Source of the DNA: an uncultured Alphaproteobacteria bacterium | Lineage (GTDB): Bacteria > Pseudomonadota > Alphaproteobacteria > Puniceispirillales > Puniceispirillaceae | Length of the DNA stretch: 25,703 nucleotides | Direction of reading: 5' to 3' | NCBI GenBank assembly: GCA_913042065.1 | Contig: CAJWKB010000010.1 | Coordinates: forward strand, 1 to 25,703 | Shown here: piece by piece, positions 1-8,086 of the stretch | Layout: the number at the start of each line of letters is the position of its first letter | Numbering within the stretch: position 1 is the stretch's first letter | Position numbers and translations under genes: made by a program | The notes under the pieces: generated by a model | What the model was told of the DNA's origin: nothing | What the model saw: the letters and a program-made list of their open reading frames with translations, nothing else | Databases searched by the model: none

Positions 1-1
1 T

Positions 2-268
2 CGCCGCGGTGTGATTTTACATCCGCTCAATCCGAAGGCTTGGATCATGGTAACCCTTGCCTGGAGTCAGTTTGCGCCAGCACTTGGCGCGTTTGACCTG
101 CAGCTTTTGGTTGTAACGGGTGGATTTGCCATAATCCAGCTTGTTTTTCATACCATATGGTGTCTCAGCGGAGCGTTGTTACGACGGGCGTTGCCACGCT
201 CACGATTGCTCACCCGATCAATGATCCTGATGACCATTGCAATCATCATTTGGGCGCTATTGGTCTGA
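2..268 (+). CDS. LysE-family translocator, C-terminal part (5' end outside window)
   Basis: The reading frame is open from base 2, so the gene is cut by the window edge and about 88 residues remain. The visible part carries the 'NPKAW' motif that, in the LysE/RhtB family of amino-acid and metabolite exporters, follows the first half of the protein. After it come two hydrophobic segments, LQLLVVTGGFAIIQLVF and MILMTIAIIIWALLV, that fit the last membrane helices. The protein would sit in the inner membrane; its substrate cannot be told from this fragment. It converges on lptD, whose stop codon lies 4 bp beyond this one, with no obvious terminator hairpin between them. Family assignment is fairly sure because of the NPKAW motif and its position. 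Confidence 0.75.
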   Translation, partial: RRGVILHPLNPKAWIMVTLAWSQFAPALGAFDLQLLVVTGGFAIIQLVFHTIWCLSGALLRRALPRSRLLTRSMILMTIAIIIWALLV

Positions 269-272
269 CGTA

Positions 273-2432
273 CTATTCAGTGTCGCTTATAAGGCCAGTG
301 ACATCATCCTTGCCGATTGCTCCCATATACTTAAAAGAAAACGTAAATTTAATTTCATCAATGCGGGACACGTCGCGGTCTTTGGTAGCATCATGCGCAT
401 AATCAAGTTGGATGGTAATGCAATTCTGCACACCACCACTCCAAAAAAGTGAAGCATTAGTGTTCATTCGTGTCTCTTTGCCGGCAGATAAATCCCAGTT
501 TTGGCTTGCTGAAGCTTGCCATCCATGTCCAAGTGGCAAATCCGCAGAAAGGGAAATATCCTCACGGTCGTTTGTGTTGCCGACAAAATAGGCCTTGTCC
601 AATTGAGTATGTTGAACTGACAGATTCACTTTCCCAAGTTTTGTCGAGACGCTCGTTTTTGACTCATTTAGTGTAAAATCATGTGATGACAGGCGCCCCG
701 ACCAATCAATTGAAATGTTTTGTGGTGGGTTAATATTTAAGCTAGCGACATAGTCGGAATATGTGTCCCCTTGGTTTGGTGCAAGGCCTGCAGACGGTTT
801 ACCAGAAATGCGCCTACTAAGACCAATAAAGCCAGCAAGCTTTCCTATTGATCGGTCATTGACTATACCCGAGACGCCCATATCGGCGCGTGCTCCTGGT
901 AAGACGTAGTCTTTGCCCTGGTAACGGTGCAAGAGGAAGAGGTTCGCCTCATCAATTCTGTAATCAGCCGAATCACGGTTTGGCACTTGTTGTGTTTTGT
1001 CTGCTCCACCTACCCAGACCAGCTGTCCCTTAGGCTCAAGCATTGCAGTTTTGCCCAGACCGCTGACCAAAAGTGGCAGGCGTACACCAAGTGAGGCGGA
1101 GGGGTTAATCTGACCAAAATCGCCTAGTTTGCTAGCGGCTGTAGCTGGTTTATCATGAAGCGAATAATAGCTTGCCATCACATTTGCCTTATAGGAATTG
1201 ACGAATGCACCGCGATTGAACTCTTCTGAAATTTCAGCTGTCCCGGACCAGCGTGCAAGATCATGTTCTTCGTCATTGTCCAGCTGGATTGCGCTTATTT
1301 CTGTACGAAGCTTCTGTTTAGGATTCCATCCCTTCTGCTGTTTTTCATAAAAAACAGATGGTAAGATCACGGGCTCCCGGTCAGGCGTGTCACCTGAATT
1401 AAGCCCCTGCAGATCAGATGCCTCAACGAGGTAATAGCGGTTTTCTTTTAAACGCTCTGCAGTGACGAACGACTTAAGTGCTGTGGCGTCGTCGAATTTA
1501 TACCGCCTCATAAATGTGTCATGGCTCGCGCGATTAATCCTGGAATTGATTATCCAGTCCTTGCCAATGTTTGTTTTGAATGAAGCATTTATTGCTGCAA
1601 CATTTTCGCGGTCCTTCTTATAAGTGCTGACATTGCCGCTATGTAATTGAACATCTAGGTCAGCTCTATCCCAAAATTTTCTATAGCTGGTGAGAAGACT
1701 AATTCCACGAAATTGATGTTTATAAGTCGTAAAGCGTAAGTCGCTAGTTTCGTCTATGACTTTGAAATAAGGGACGATGGGAGTAATTCCTCGATCGGAG
1801 CTTATGGAGACAGAAGGGCTTAAGAATCCCGTGCGCCGCCGAACTGTCCAGTCTGGATGAGCCAGGTAGGGCAAATACATAAGCGGTACGTTCAGCACAT
1901 GCATGCGGACATTGCGGTGCGTAATCGTCTGTGTCTTTTCATTATGTGTCGATGATGTAGCCCGCACATCCCAATTAGGGCTCTCACCTTTTTCGATGTC
2001 ACAGTTACAGGGGCTAAAGCGGGAACTAGAGAAAATGGAACGATCTCCAGTTATGGTGTTACTGTCATCGGCGACAAGGAATGAACCATCCTTGAAACGC
2101 GTCCGAAGGTTATTGGCGACGATATGTGTAAATTCTGTTTCTAGTCTCATTAAATCGGCGCGGCGTTCAGTGCCATCCTTGGATGTCATGCGGACATTGC
2201 CGCGGGCAACCGCCTTGTCAAGTTTCTGATCATAGGTCACTTCATCGGCGATCAATTCGGTGCCATTCTGGCGCAACACAACGTTGCCGGTTGCTAACAT
2301 GCTGCCTGTTTCTTTATTCACGGTAACCTGATCAGCCTCGAAGCTAATGGGTTTGTCCGCCGCCAAGGCTAATTCTGCGAGCGAAAACAGCGCGAGAAAA
2401 CCAAGAAAAAAAATACGACGTAGTGTTAACAT
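273..2432 (-). CDS. lptD: LPS-assembly protein LptD (outer-membrane translocon barrel)
   Basis: LptD, with the lipoprotein LptE, inserts lipopolysaccharide into the outer leaflet of the outer membrane. The 719-residue product starts with a clear signal peptide ending in ELALA before ADKP. An LptA/OstA-like periplasmic domain follows at about residues 29-100 (SFEADQV, GNVVLRQNG, ARGNVRM), then a long beta-rich barrel. Cysteines at 142 and 144 (SPCNC) and one near the C-terminus (QNCITIQL) are placed like the disulfide-forming cysteines of the family. I chose the ATG at 2432 because GAGG lies 5 nt upstream and it gives a clean signal peptide. An in-frame ATG at 2465 would add 11 residues with acidic charges and has a poor ribosome site. 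The usual partners (lptFG, surA, pdxA, ksgA) are not adjacent. The product is near certain. Confidence 0.93.
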   Translation of the reverse strand: MLTLRRIFFLGFLALFSLAELALAADKPISFEADQVTVNKETGSMLATGNVVLRQNGTELIADEVTYDQKLDKAVARGNVRMTSKDGTERRADLMRLETEFTHIVANNLRTRFKDGSFLVADDSNTITGDRSIFSSSRFSPCNCDIEKGESPNWDVRATSSTHNEKTQTITHRNVRMHVLNVPLMYLPYLAHPDWTVRRRTGFLSPSVSISSDRGITPIVPYFKVIDETSDLRFTTYKHQFRGISLLTSYRKFWDRADLDVQLHSGNVSTYKKDRENVAAINASFKTNIGKDWIINSRINRASHDTFMRRYKFDDATALKSFVTAERLKENRYYLVEASDLQGLNSGDTPDREPVILPSVFYEKQQKGWNPKQKLRTEISAIQLDNDEEHDLARWSGTAEISEEFNRGAFVNSYKANVMASYYSLHDKPATAASKLGDFGQINPSASLGVRLPLLVSGLGKTAMLEPKGQLVWVGGADKTQQVPNRDSADYRIDEANLFLLHRYQGKDYVLPGARADMGVSGIVNDRSIGKLAGFIGLSRRISGKPSAGLAPNQGDTYSDYVASLNINPPQNISIDWSGRLSSHDFTLNESKTSVSTKLGKVNLSVQHTQLDKAYFVGNTNDREDISLSADLPLGHGWQASASQNWDLSAGKETRMNTNASLFWSGGVQNCITIQLDYAHDATKDRDVSRIDEIKFTFSFKYMGAIGKDDVTGLISDTE

Positions 2433-2539
2433 TCCAACCTCAGACAAACAGGTTTCAGCCTTCATGGCTATCGCGTTTTACCCCATAAGTCTATGACATC
2501 CGCTTAAAATAGTCATATCCTAATTACAAGTGGTTCCGT

Positions 2540-3748
2540 TCAGACCGGGGTCATAAGATACTTTGCGCGCAAGGCATCTGCATTGTCTGCCATAGCGCTC
2601 GCGGTGAAAGGGAAATCCTCCCATGCCGCATCCTGAAGACTTTTCCGGTAGGCATCATCAGTGATCAGTTTTTCAAAGGCATCACTAAAATGTGCGATGG
2701 ATGGTATGTCGACGATGTGGGCTCGGCCATCGGCTACTTCTGGAATTCCACCACGCCGTGTTGTTAGTAGAGCACAACCAGCAGCAAGGCTCTCGATAAC
2801 GGCTTTTGGCATGGGGTCATCCCACAATGAGGGGCAGGCGGAAATAGCGGCTTTGGCCTGCCATTTCCGTACTTCATCTGGGGGAATAAAACCCGTCATA
2901 ACTGCTTGCTCACCGAGGCCTCCTATTACCTTGGAAATTTGTGCCTCATAGCTGCCACGCGTGGCAGCTTCAAACCGTTTAGCGCCGGCAATCACCAGTC
3001 GCCATTCAGGATACTTTGGCAGAACGGCAGCCAACGCCTGCGCACATTCCAGTATTCCCTTTTCTGGCACCATTCGACCGGCTATCAAAATCACCGGATG
3101 CTTGGCTGGTTGATTGGCAAGCCAGCGCTGTGCGCCATTTCGGGCAACTCCAACTTTGGCGGCTAGAACGTCATCAATATCGAGGCCATCTAGAAAACAG
3201 TCGCGGATGTAGGTGCTGACGCAAATAATGCCGGCCATTGTACGCAATAGTGCCTCTCGTGCGCTAACACTCTTTCCGCCTTTCATGTCACGCGGATCAT
3301 TATGGAGGTAAAGGCTTACCCTCAGATCGGGCCGGCGCTTTTTGATGTAAGTGGCTACGTGACATCGGCTATGCACCTCCACTAAATCAGGTGCACTGGT
3401 TTCTTCAATCCGCGCGAGATAATCCGCTGCGCAGCCGATATTCTTTCCTCGGAACCACTGTCCACTTGGCCGCAAGCCCAAGAATTCGTGATTGTTTAGG
3501 GGAATATGAACCATTGTGCCACAAATTCGAAAACAGCCTCCGGTCTGGCTTGCCGTAACAAGATCATTCACCACGCCGGAGATTGCACCGGCATTTGCAG
3601 CGGTGAAACGCTCCTTGGCTGGTAGTAGAATGTCGACCGATGGAAAGCGCCTGATCTGTTCAGGTGGGTTAGCTAAGGGGGACGATTTATCGTTTTCTGG
3701 GCACAATGCTGAAAGTTTCTCCGTGAATTCAAAAAGGATCAAGATCAA
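2540..3748 (-). CDS. GT4-family (GT-B fold) glycosyltransferase
   Basis: A retaining GT-B glycosyltransferase that would transfer a sugar from a nucleotide-sugar donor, probably in the cytoplasm during LPS or surface-polysaccharide synthesis. The N-terminal half has the acceptor-domain opening ILLPAKERFTAANAGAISG. The C-terminal half has the donor-site features: AGRMVPEKG, a WRLVIAGA strand, VMTGFIPPDEV, and the E-x7-E type segment PKAVIESLAAGCALLTTRRG followed by GIPEV. No signal peptide or membrane segment is seen. The start is uncertain: the frame opens with TTG at 3748, has further in-frame TTG codons at 3742 and 3706 (the last with GGAG 12 nt upstream), and no in-frame ATG before residue 79, which would remove the conserved N-terminus. 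It is flanked by lptD and a divergent GT9 gene, which supports an envelope-glycan role. Sugar and acceptor are unknown. Confidence 0.85.
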   Translation of the reverse strand: MILILFEFTEKLSALCPENDKSSPLANPPEQIRRFPSVDILLPAKERFTAANAGAISGVVNDLVTASQTGGCFRICGTMVHIPLNNHEFLGLRPSGQWFRGKNIGCAADYLARIEETSAPDLVEVHSRCHVATYIKKRRPDLRVSLYLHNDPRDMKGGKSVSAREALLRTMAGIICVSTYIRDCFLDGLDIDDVLAAKVGVARNGAQRWLANQPAKHPVILIAGRMVPEKGILECAQALAAVLPKYPEWRLVIAGAKRFEAATRGSYEAQISKVIGGLGEQAVMTGFIPPDEVRKWQAKAAISACPSLWDDPMPKAVIESLAAGCALLTTRRGGIPEVADGRAHIVDIPSIAHFSDAFEKLITDDAYRKSLQDAAWEDFPFTASAMADNADALRAKYLMTPV

Positions 3749-3817
3749 CTGCAGACGATCTTTTCATCGCCTCCACGAACCGATATGGTATGTCAAATGT
3801 CAGGCGAATGTCATCCC

Positions 3818-3846
3818 TAGACATTGTGTGTTTGAAAAACTTTAAT
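3818..3846 (+). promoter_or_regulatory. Candidate sigma70-type promoter of the GT9 gene
   Basis: TAGACA (5 of 6 match to TTGACA) and TTTAAT (5 of 6 match to TATAAT) are separated by exactly 17 nt. They point toward the GT9 gene, whose ATG is at 3860. Initiation would be expected around 3852-3854, leaving only about 6-8 nt of leader, so the AGG at 3847-3849 would lie outside the transcript. The gene may therefore be nearly leaderless, or a different promoter is used. Confidence 0.5.
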
Positions 3847-3859
3847 AGGTCAAAGCGTA

Positions 3860-4786
3860 ATGGCTGAGCAGCAGCAGGTTCTGGTAATCAAGCACGGCGC
3901 GCTCGGCGACGTGGTGCAGGGTTTTGATGCCTATGCGAGTCTTCGTGCAGGTCTTCCTAATGCCCATATTGCAGTTCTGACCTCTCCCGCCTTCGCCAAA
4001 TTCATGCAAATGATGCCCTGGTTTGATGAGGTGCTTGTTGACCCAAGGCCATCGCTCTTAAATCTGCCCGCAATGCTTAGAGTCCGGGCGTTACTTCGGC
4101 GTGGTTGGGATATGATTATTGATTTGCAATGCAGTGGTCGCACCGCGCGTTATCATAGATTTTTTGTACCGCGGCAGGTCCGTTGGTTCGGAACGGCAAA
4201 GGGGGCAAGTGATGCCTATCCGGATTTCACGGCGATCAACAATCATCATCGCATGCTTACTGCCGCTAAGATAGTCGGCGGTAGGATTTTGCCGTCGGAG
4301 TCCGTTGATCTAGGCTGGTTGGATAACGGTAGTGCGGTACAGATCGATGGGGCTACCGTCCTAATTCCAGGCTGCTCAATCGCCAAACCCAAGAAAAGAT
4401 GGCCGGTCCAACATTTTGCAGAACTGGCCATGGTGCTGCAGGCATCTGGGCAGATAGTGATTATTGTCGGCACCCAAGCGGATCGTTCGGTGGCAGATGA
4501 ATTGTTGTTGGCTGCGCCGCAGTGCCATGATCTTGTAGGCAAAACTGATCTTGCTGGGCTCGCCCGGGTTCTGCAGTCTGCTGATCTTGTCGTGGGCAAT
4601 GATACTGGACCGTTGTTTTTGGCAGCCCGCCTCGGTGCACGATCTATAATGGTCATGGGGCCAGACACTGACCCAGCAATGTCGGCACCTACAGGTGCCT
4701 GCTGCAGCTGGGTGAGGGCTGATCCTATCTCCAGCATCACAACACGACAAGTGTTGAAAACCGCCGCTGAACTTGCCGGTGGTTAA
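3860..4786 (+). CDS. GT9-family glycosyltransferase (ADP-heptose:LPS heptosyltransferase-like)
   Basis: The 308-residue protein has the GT9 layout. The N-terminal Rossmann start is VLVIKHGALGDVVQG, with Asp17 at the place of the catalytic base of WaaC/WaaF-type enzymes. The C-terminal donor domain has PGCSIAKPKKRWP (171-182) and VVGNDTGPLFLAARLG (244-259). Family members transfer heptose or a related sugar to lipid A-core. The family usually shows D-[ST]-G-x-x-H in the last motif; here the His position is Phe253, which is unusual. The end of the protein (MGPDTDPAMSAPTG) resembles the alphaproteobacterial subgroup with an 'SDPALCAPRG'-like motif, whose donor is not well defined. It is divergent from the GT4 gene and shares its likely pathway. 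GT9 membership is secure, heptose specificity is not. Confidence 0.82.
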   Translation: MAEQQQVLVIKHGALGDVVQGFDAYASLRAGLPNAHIAVLTSPAFAKFMQMMPWFDEVLVDPRPSLLNLPAMLRVRALLRRGWDMIIDLQCSGRTARYHRFFVPRQVRWFGTAKGASDAYPDFTAINNHHRMLTAAKIVGGRILPSESVDLGWLDNGSAVQIDGATVLIPGCSIAKPKKRWPVQHFAELAMVLQASGQIVIIVGTQADRSVADELLLAAPQCHDLVGKTDLAGLARVLQSADLVVGNDTGPLFLAARLGARSIMVMGPDTDPAMSAPTGACCSWVRADPISSITTRQVLKTAAELAGG

Positions 4787-4803
4787 GTGAAATCCATTCT
4801 TTA

Positions 4804-5355
4804 CTAGAAGGATGATCCGGGCTTGGTCAGAAACTCAGTTTCTTCAGGTGAGGATGGACGTCCCAGTATGGCGTTTCGATGAGGAAATCGGTTAAAGCGG
4901 GCAATGATATCCCGGTGCTGCTGCGCATATTTTAGTATACGCGCATTCGTGTGTATCTTAAACAGCGGCAGTGACATATCCTGGATTGCCAAATCTTCGC
5001 TGTGCATCAAAGGCATTAACATAAAATGCCGCTGGTTGGCGCCTGCGTCATCCAGATATCCGCGATTGAGGCAGCGCAGAGACAAAGCTAACGCTATCTC
5101 ATCCCCCGAAAACGCCCGAGGGGTATCGCGGTAGATGTTTCGAGTGAACTGGTCAAGTAGGATGATCAAGGCTAAACAGCCTGAGGCCATGTCTGCCCAG
5201 CCATCCTTTTCGCCTTTCAAGCTGCTGATGATTGTCGGTTCGAAACGGTTTCTGATCGTTTTATCAAAGACATCATCTTTCTTGAACCACTGCTCTGGTG
5301 TGCTCTCCTCAAACCAGAACGCTAGTACTGTGTCTGTAGTCTCGGTCTTTGTCAT
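4804..5355 (-). CDS. DUF924 family protein
   Basis: A 183-residue soluble protein that I recognise as DUF924 (PF06041), an alpha-helical family with TPR-like folding and no established function. The family signatures visible are VLAFWFEE near the N-terminus, LDQFTRNIYRDTPRAFSGD in the middle, HFMLMPLMHSED, and NRFPHRNAILGRPSSPEE near the end. I chose ATG 5355, which has GAGA 8 nt upstream and gives the normal family start. An in-frame TTG at 5391 would overlap the stop of the upstream dehydrogenase as TTGA and would add 12 residues. Either way it is translationally close to that dehydrogenase, so the two are probably one operon. No link in function is evident from sequence. Confidence 0.85.
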   Translation of the reverse strand: MTKTETTDTVLAFWFEESTPEQWFKKDDVFDKTIRNRFEPTIISSLKGEKDGWADMASGCLALIILLDQFTRNIYRDTPRAFSGDEIALALSLRCLNRGYLDDAGANQRHFMLMPLMHSEDLAIQDMSLPLFKIHTNARILKYAQQHRDIIARFNRFPHRNAILGRPSSPEETEFLTKPGSSF

Positions 5356-5387
5356 GATACATGTCTCATTAGGCTGATTTTTGCAGT

Positions 5388-6815
5388 TCAAAGAACTTTA
5401 CCCGGATTCATCAGATTTTGTGGGTCCAGAGCCGTTTTGATCGCCTGCATGGTGTCGAGGATCTCAGTGCTTTTCACTGTCTTGAGCTGTTCACGCTTGA
5501 CCTGACCGATACCATGTTCGGCACTAATCGATCCCCCATAGCGGGCAAGCGTTTTGTAGAGTAGGTTGAATAGTGAGGGAATTTTCTTGTTAAATTCTGC
5601 ATTGCTCGCTGGATGGCTGACAAGATTGAAATGTAAATTGCCGTCGCCTATATGCCCATAGCCACAAATGCGAATAGTTGGATCAATCACCTTGATGCCG
5701 CTAACCATCTCGGCATAGAAGGGCGCAATTGCTGATTGCGGCAATGAGATGTCGGAGCGGGCCACAGCACCTGACCGCTTGTGCGACTCTGGTGCTGTCT
5801 CTCGCACATCCCAAAGCGCCTTGCGTTGCGCCTCATTAGTGGCAATGGTGGCATCAATGACCAACCCATCCTCAAAGGCAGTGGCAAGAAAATCCTCCAT
5901 GATTCCCTGCAAGGGAACCTGGCCACTGTTGTCGGCAACGCCGCTATTTGGGTTTGTGCTGACGATTTCCATCAGAACATTCATCGCACCGCGCTTCGCA
6001 AGCGGTTGCTTGATTTTAGGAAAATGCTCGAAAAGCACATTTAGAATATCGGCTGGAATCAACTCAAAGGCCTCAACACTACCCCCAGAGGCAGCCTGCA
6101 GGCGATGTAGCAGTTCGACAGCCGCAGCAACATCACGTACTTCGGCAAAGGCGGTTCTGCGCGCCACAGGTAGGGGAAACAGCTTCATCGTTGCGGCTGT
6201 AATCACGCCAAGCGTACCCTCAGAGCCGATGAACAGGTCGCGCAGGTCGTAGCCGGTATTGTCCTTGCGAAGCCCACTCAACATCTCCAGCACCCTGCCA
6301 CCCATTAAAACAACCTCAAGCCCCAAAGTAAGTTGCCGAGTGGTTCCATACCGAACGACATTCAATCCACCAGCATTGGTGCCAAGATTGCCGCCGATTG
6401 TGCAGCTTCCCTTAGCGGCAAGATTGAGCGGGAAGTATAGATTTTGCGCCTCGGTCGCCTCGTGCAGTGTCTGCAGTATGCAGCCCGCTTCGACGGTCAT
6501 TGACATATTGGTAGGGTCGATTTCACGAATTCGGCTCATCCGTCGTAGTGATAGAACAATGCTGTTGCCCCGCGCATCGGGTGTGGCAGCTCCCATGAAA
6601 CCAGTGTTACCGCCCTGCGGCACGACGACAATGCCCTGCTGGCTGGCGAATTTCATGATTTTGGCCACCTGCGCCGTTGTCTGAGGGAGAACGACGGCAT
6701 GGGCCTGTCCCGCAAATCTGCTGTGCCAGTCCGACAGGAACGGAGCCATGTCATCAGTGGCGCTCAACAATGCGTCCGCTCCAACTATGCTAGTCAATTC
6801 GTCAATAATGTCCAT
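5388..6815 (-). CDS. FAD-binding D-2-hydroxyacid dehydrogenase (D-2-hydroxyglutarate dehydrogenase-like)
   Basis: A 475-residue flavoprotein of the vanillyl-alcohol-oxidase fold that oxidises D-2-hydroxyacids to 2-oxoacids. The N-terminal FAD domain has PQGGNTG at 66-72, and IGGNLGTNAGGLNVVRYG and IGSEGTLGVIT further on. The C-terminal domain has GYGHIGDGNLHF at 385-396 and SAEHGIG at 431-437. His388, His395 and Glu433 match the metal site of D-2-hydroxyglutarate dehydrogenase. No GlcE or GlcF subunit gene is adjacent, which argues against the multisubunit glycolate oxidase. D-lactate dehydrogenase remains possible. The ATG at 6815 is the natural start; the closest strong Shine-Dalgarno (AAGGAG) is about 15 nt upstream, unusually far. 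It is the first gene of a pair with the DUF924 gene and has a candidate promoter at 6870-6898. Confidence 0.88.
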   Translation of the reverse strand: MDIIDELTSIVGADALLSATDDMAPFLSDWHSRFAGQAHAVVLPQTTAQVAKIMKFASQQGIVVVPQGGNTGFMGAATPDARGNSIVLSLRRMSRIREIDPTNMSMTVEAGCILQTLHEATEAQNLYFPLNLAAKGSCTIGGNLGTNAGGLNVVRYGTTRQLTLGLEVVLMGGRVLEMLSGLRKDNTGYDLRDLFIGSEGTLGVITAATMKLFPLPVARRTAFAEVRDVAAAVELLHRLQAASGGSVEAFELIPADILNVLFEHFPKIKQPLAKRGAMNVLMEIVSTNPNSGVADNSGQVPLQGIMEDFLATAFEDGLVIDATIATNEAQRKALWDVRETAPESHKRSGAVARSDISLPQSAIAPFYAEMVSGIKVIDPTIRICGYGHIGDGNLHFNLVSHPASNAEFNKKIPSLFNLLYKTLARYGGSISAEHGIGQVKREQLKTVKSTEILDTMQAIKTALDPQNLMNPGKVL

Positions 6816-6869
6816 TGTTTCTGCACGCTGCTCCTTAATCGAAAATGGGTATGGTTGTAGTTTCCGCCA

Positions 6870-6898
6870 ACTATAGGGATTTTGTTACCTGCCGCCAA
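6870..6898 (-). promoter_or_regulatory. Candidate promoter of the D-2-hydroxyacid dehydrogenase / DUF924 operon
   Basis: Read on the minus strand, TTGGCG (4 of 6) and TATAGT (5 of 6) are spaced by 17 nt. They lie about 55 nt before the ATG at 6815, in the only gap (6816-6919) between this operon and the upstream sua5 gene. The heptamer TTGGCGG is repeated just downstream of the -10 box. Eye-found, moderate support. Confidence 0.4.
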
Positions 6899-6919
6899 TA
6901 ATCCTTTGAAGCTCAGAGG

Positions 6920-7900
6920 CTATTGCGGTGCTGCTGCGCGGCGGAGCCGATCATTGATTGCTTCGCCCAGTCCAGTTTCGGGAATGGGTGCAATAGCGAT
7001 CTTTGACACTTTCATAGCGTCAAGCTGGTGTAGCAGATCGAACAATTTTGCCGCCGCCTCAGACAGATCGCCTGCAGCACTCAGGCTTAGGGGCCGCTCA
7101 CCAGAACCGGCAATGGTGCCAAATCCGACAAGGATCTCATCCGTCGCCGCGGTCTCAACATTCAAACGCAAGGCGGCATTTGGTGCGTAATGGCTGGCGA
7201 GTTGTCCGGGGCTGATTGGCGTGTTGTCGCTGTCCAGCGCGATTGGATTGCCTATGTCTGGATTAAGATTTGCGGCAGCCAGCACGCGGATGATCTCGTC
7301 GCGTGTGACCCCGCCGGGGCGAAGGATGATGGCTTGTGCGCCTGTGCAATCGACGATCGTCGACTCAACGCCGTTTTCACAGGCACCACCATCAAGGATC
7401 AGATCAATTCTGCCGGCAAGTGACTGCATCACATGCGTCGCTCGGCTCGGGCTGATCTTGCCCGACATATTGGCACTCGGTGCGGCAACCGGACCGCCAA
7501 AGGCGTTCAATAGGCGCTGCGCCTCGGCATGTGCGGGAACACGCAGGGCAATTTTATCAAGGCCGGCGCTGGTCAGTCTGGCGATCGGACAGTGATCTTC
7601 GCGCGTCAGTACCAGTGTCATTGGGCCTGGCCATAAGGCGGTGGCCAGCGCTGTCGCGATGGGGGTGTTGCAGCCAAGAGCAAAAGCGGCATCGACCGTG
7701 GCGACGTGGCTGATCAAGGGGTTGAATTCGGGCCTGTTCTTCGCGGTAAAAATACTGGCCACAGCATTTGCGTTGCAGGCGTCGGCACCCAAGCCGTAGA
7801 CAGTTTCGGTAGGAAATGCAACGAGTCCACCTGCGCGCAAAATGCTTGTAGCATTCGCTATACTCTGGTCGGATAGTGGTAAAAGCTCGGTCATGCGCAT
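6920..7900 (-). CDS. sua5: Sua5-type L-threonylcarbamoyladenylate synthase
   Basis: This enzyme makes threonylcarbamoyl-AMP from threonine, bicarbonate and ATP, the first step of the t6A37 modification of ANN-decoding tRNAs. The 326-residue product has an N-terminal YrdC domain (GGLVAFPTETVYGLGAD, then the KNRP nucleotide-site motif, PVAAPSANMSGKISPSRATHV). The linker SPGQLASHYAP leads to a C-terminal Sua5 domain, so it is the long Sua5 form rather than the short TsaC form. The frame is open up to an ATG at 8014, but I chose ATG 7900: AGG lies 7 nt upstream, and the 38 extra residues of the longer form do not look like family sequence. A further ATG at 7894 is also possible. It is divergent from the yedK-like gene. 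Confidence 0.92.
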   Translation of the reverse strand: MRMTELLPLSDQSIANATSILRAGGLVAFPTETVYGLGADACNANAVASIFTAKNRPEFNPLISHVATVDAAFALGCNTPIATALATALWPGPMTLVLTREDHCPIARLTSAGLDKIALRVPAHAEAQRLLNAFGGPVAAPSANMSGKISPSRATHVMQSLAGRIDLILDGGACENGVESTIVDCTGAQAIILRPGGVTRDEIIRVLAAANLNPDIGNPIALDSDNTPISPGQLASHYAPNAALRLNVETAATDEILVGFGTIAGSGERPLSLSAAGDLSEAAAKLFDLLHQLDAMKVSKIAIAPIPETGLGEAINDRLRRAAAPQ

Positions 7901-8086
7901 TTCATAACCTAACAAGTGTATCGCGCCTAGTGGGCAGCGATGAATAAAATTCATTGATTGAAGCGATGTGCCTGTGGCATTTAGCCCGAGGATCCTTGCT
8001 AGCAGCTGTCGCATGCAATCTATTCACGTCAATGGTAGAGGTCTGCTGGCAGTGGCATTAAATTTGATTTAAGGAGCAGCAGATAG

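Noticed and set aside
4246..4740. Long open frame (164 codons) antisense to the GT9 gene.
   Set aside because: It is a shadow of a clearly conserved coding gene, and its translation has no family features.
5221..5260. GGTTCGAAAC, resembling a tRNA T-loop.
   Set aside because: It lies inside the DUF924 gene, and no acceptor stem or D-arm can be built around it.
5749..6252. Open frame of 167 codons antisense to the D-2-hydroxyacid dehydrogenase.
   Set aside because: Serine- and arginine-rich low-complexity translation typical of the antisense of a conserved gene.
7901..8014. Possible 38-residue N-terminal extension of the Sua5 protein from ATG 8014.
   Set aside because: The extension does not resemble family sequence, and ATG 7900 has its own well-spaced AGG. 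The extra frame is most likely the intergenic region to the divergent yedK-like gene.
6827..8080. Shared 12-mer TTAAGGAGCAGC before two genes (minus strand 6827-6838; plus strand 8069-8080).
   Set aside because: It is centred on the Shine-Dalgarno sequence, so a short match is expected by chance; no wider similarity around it.
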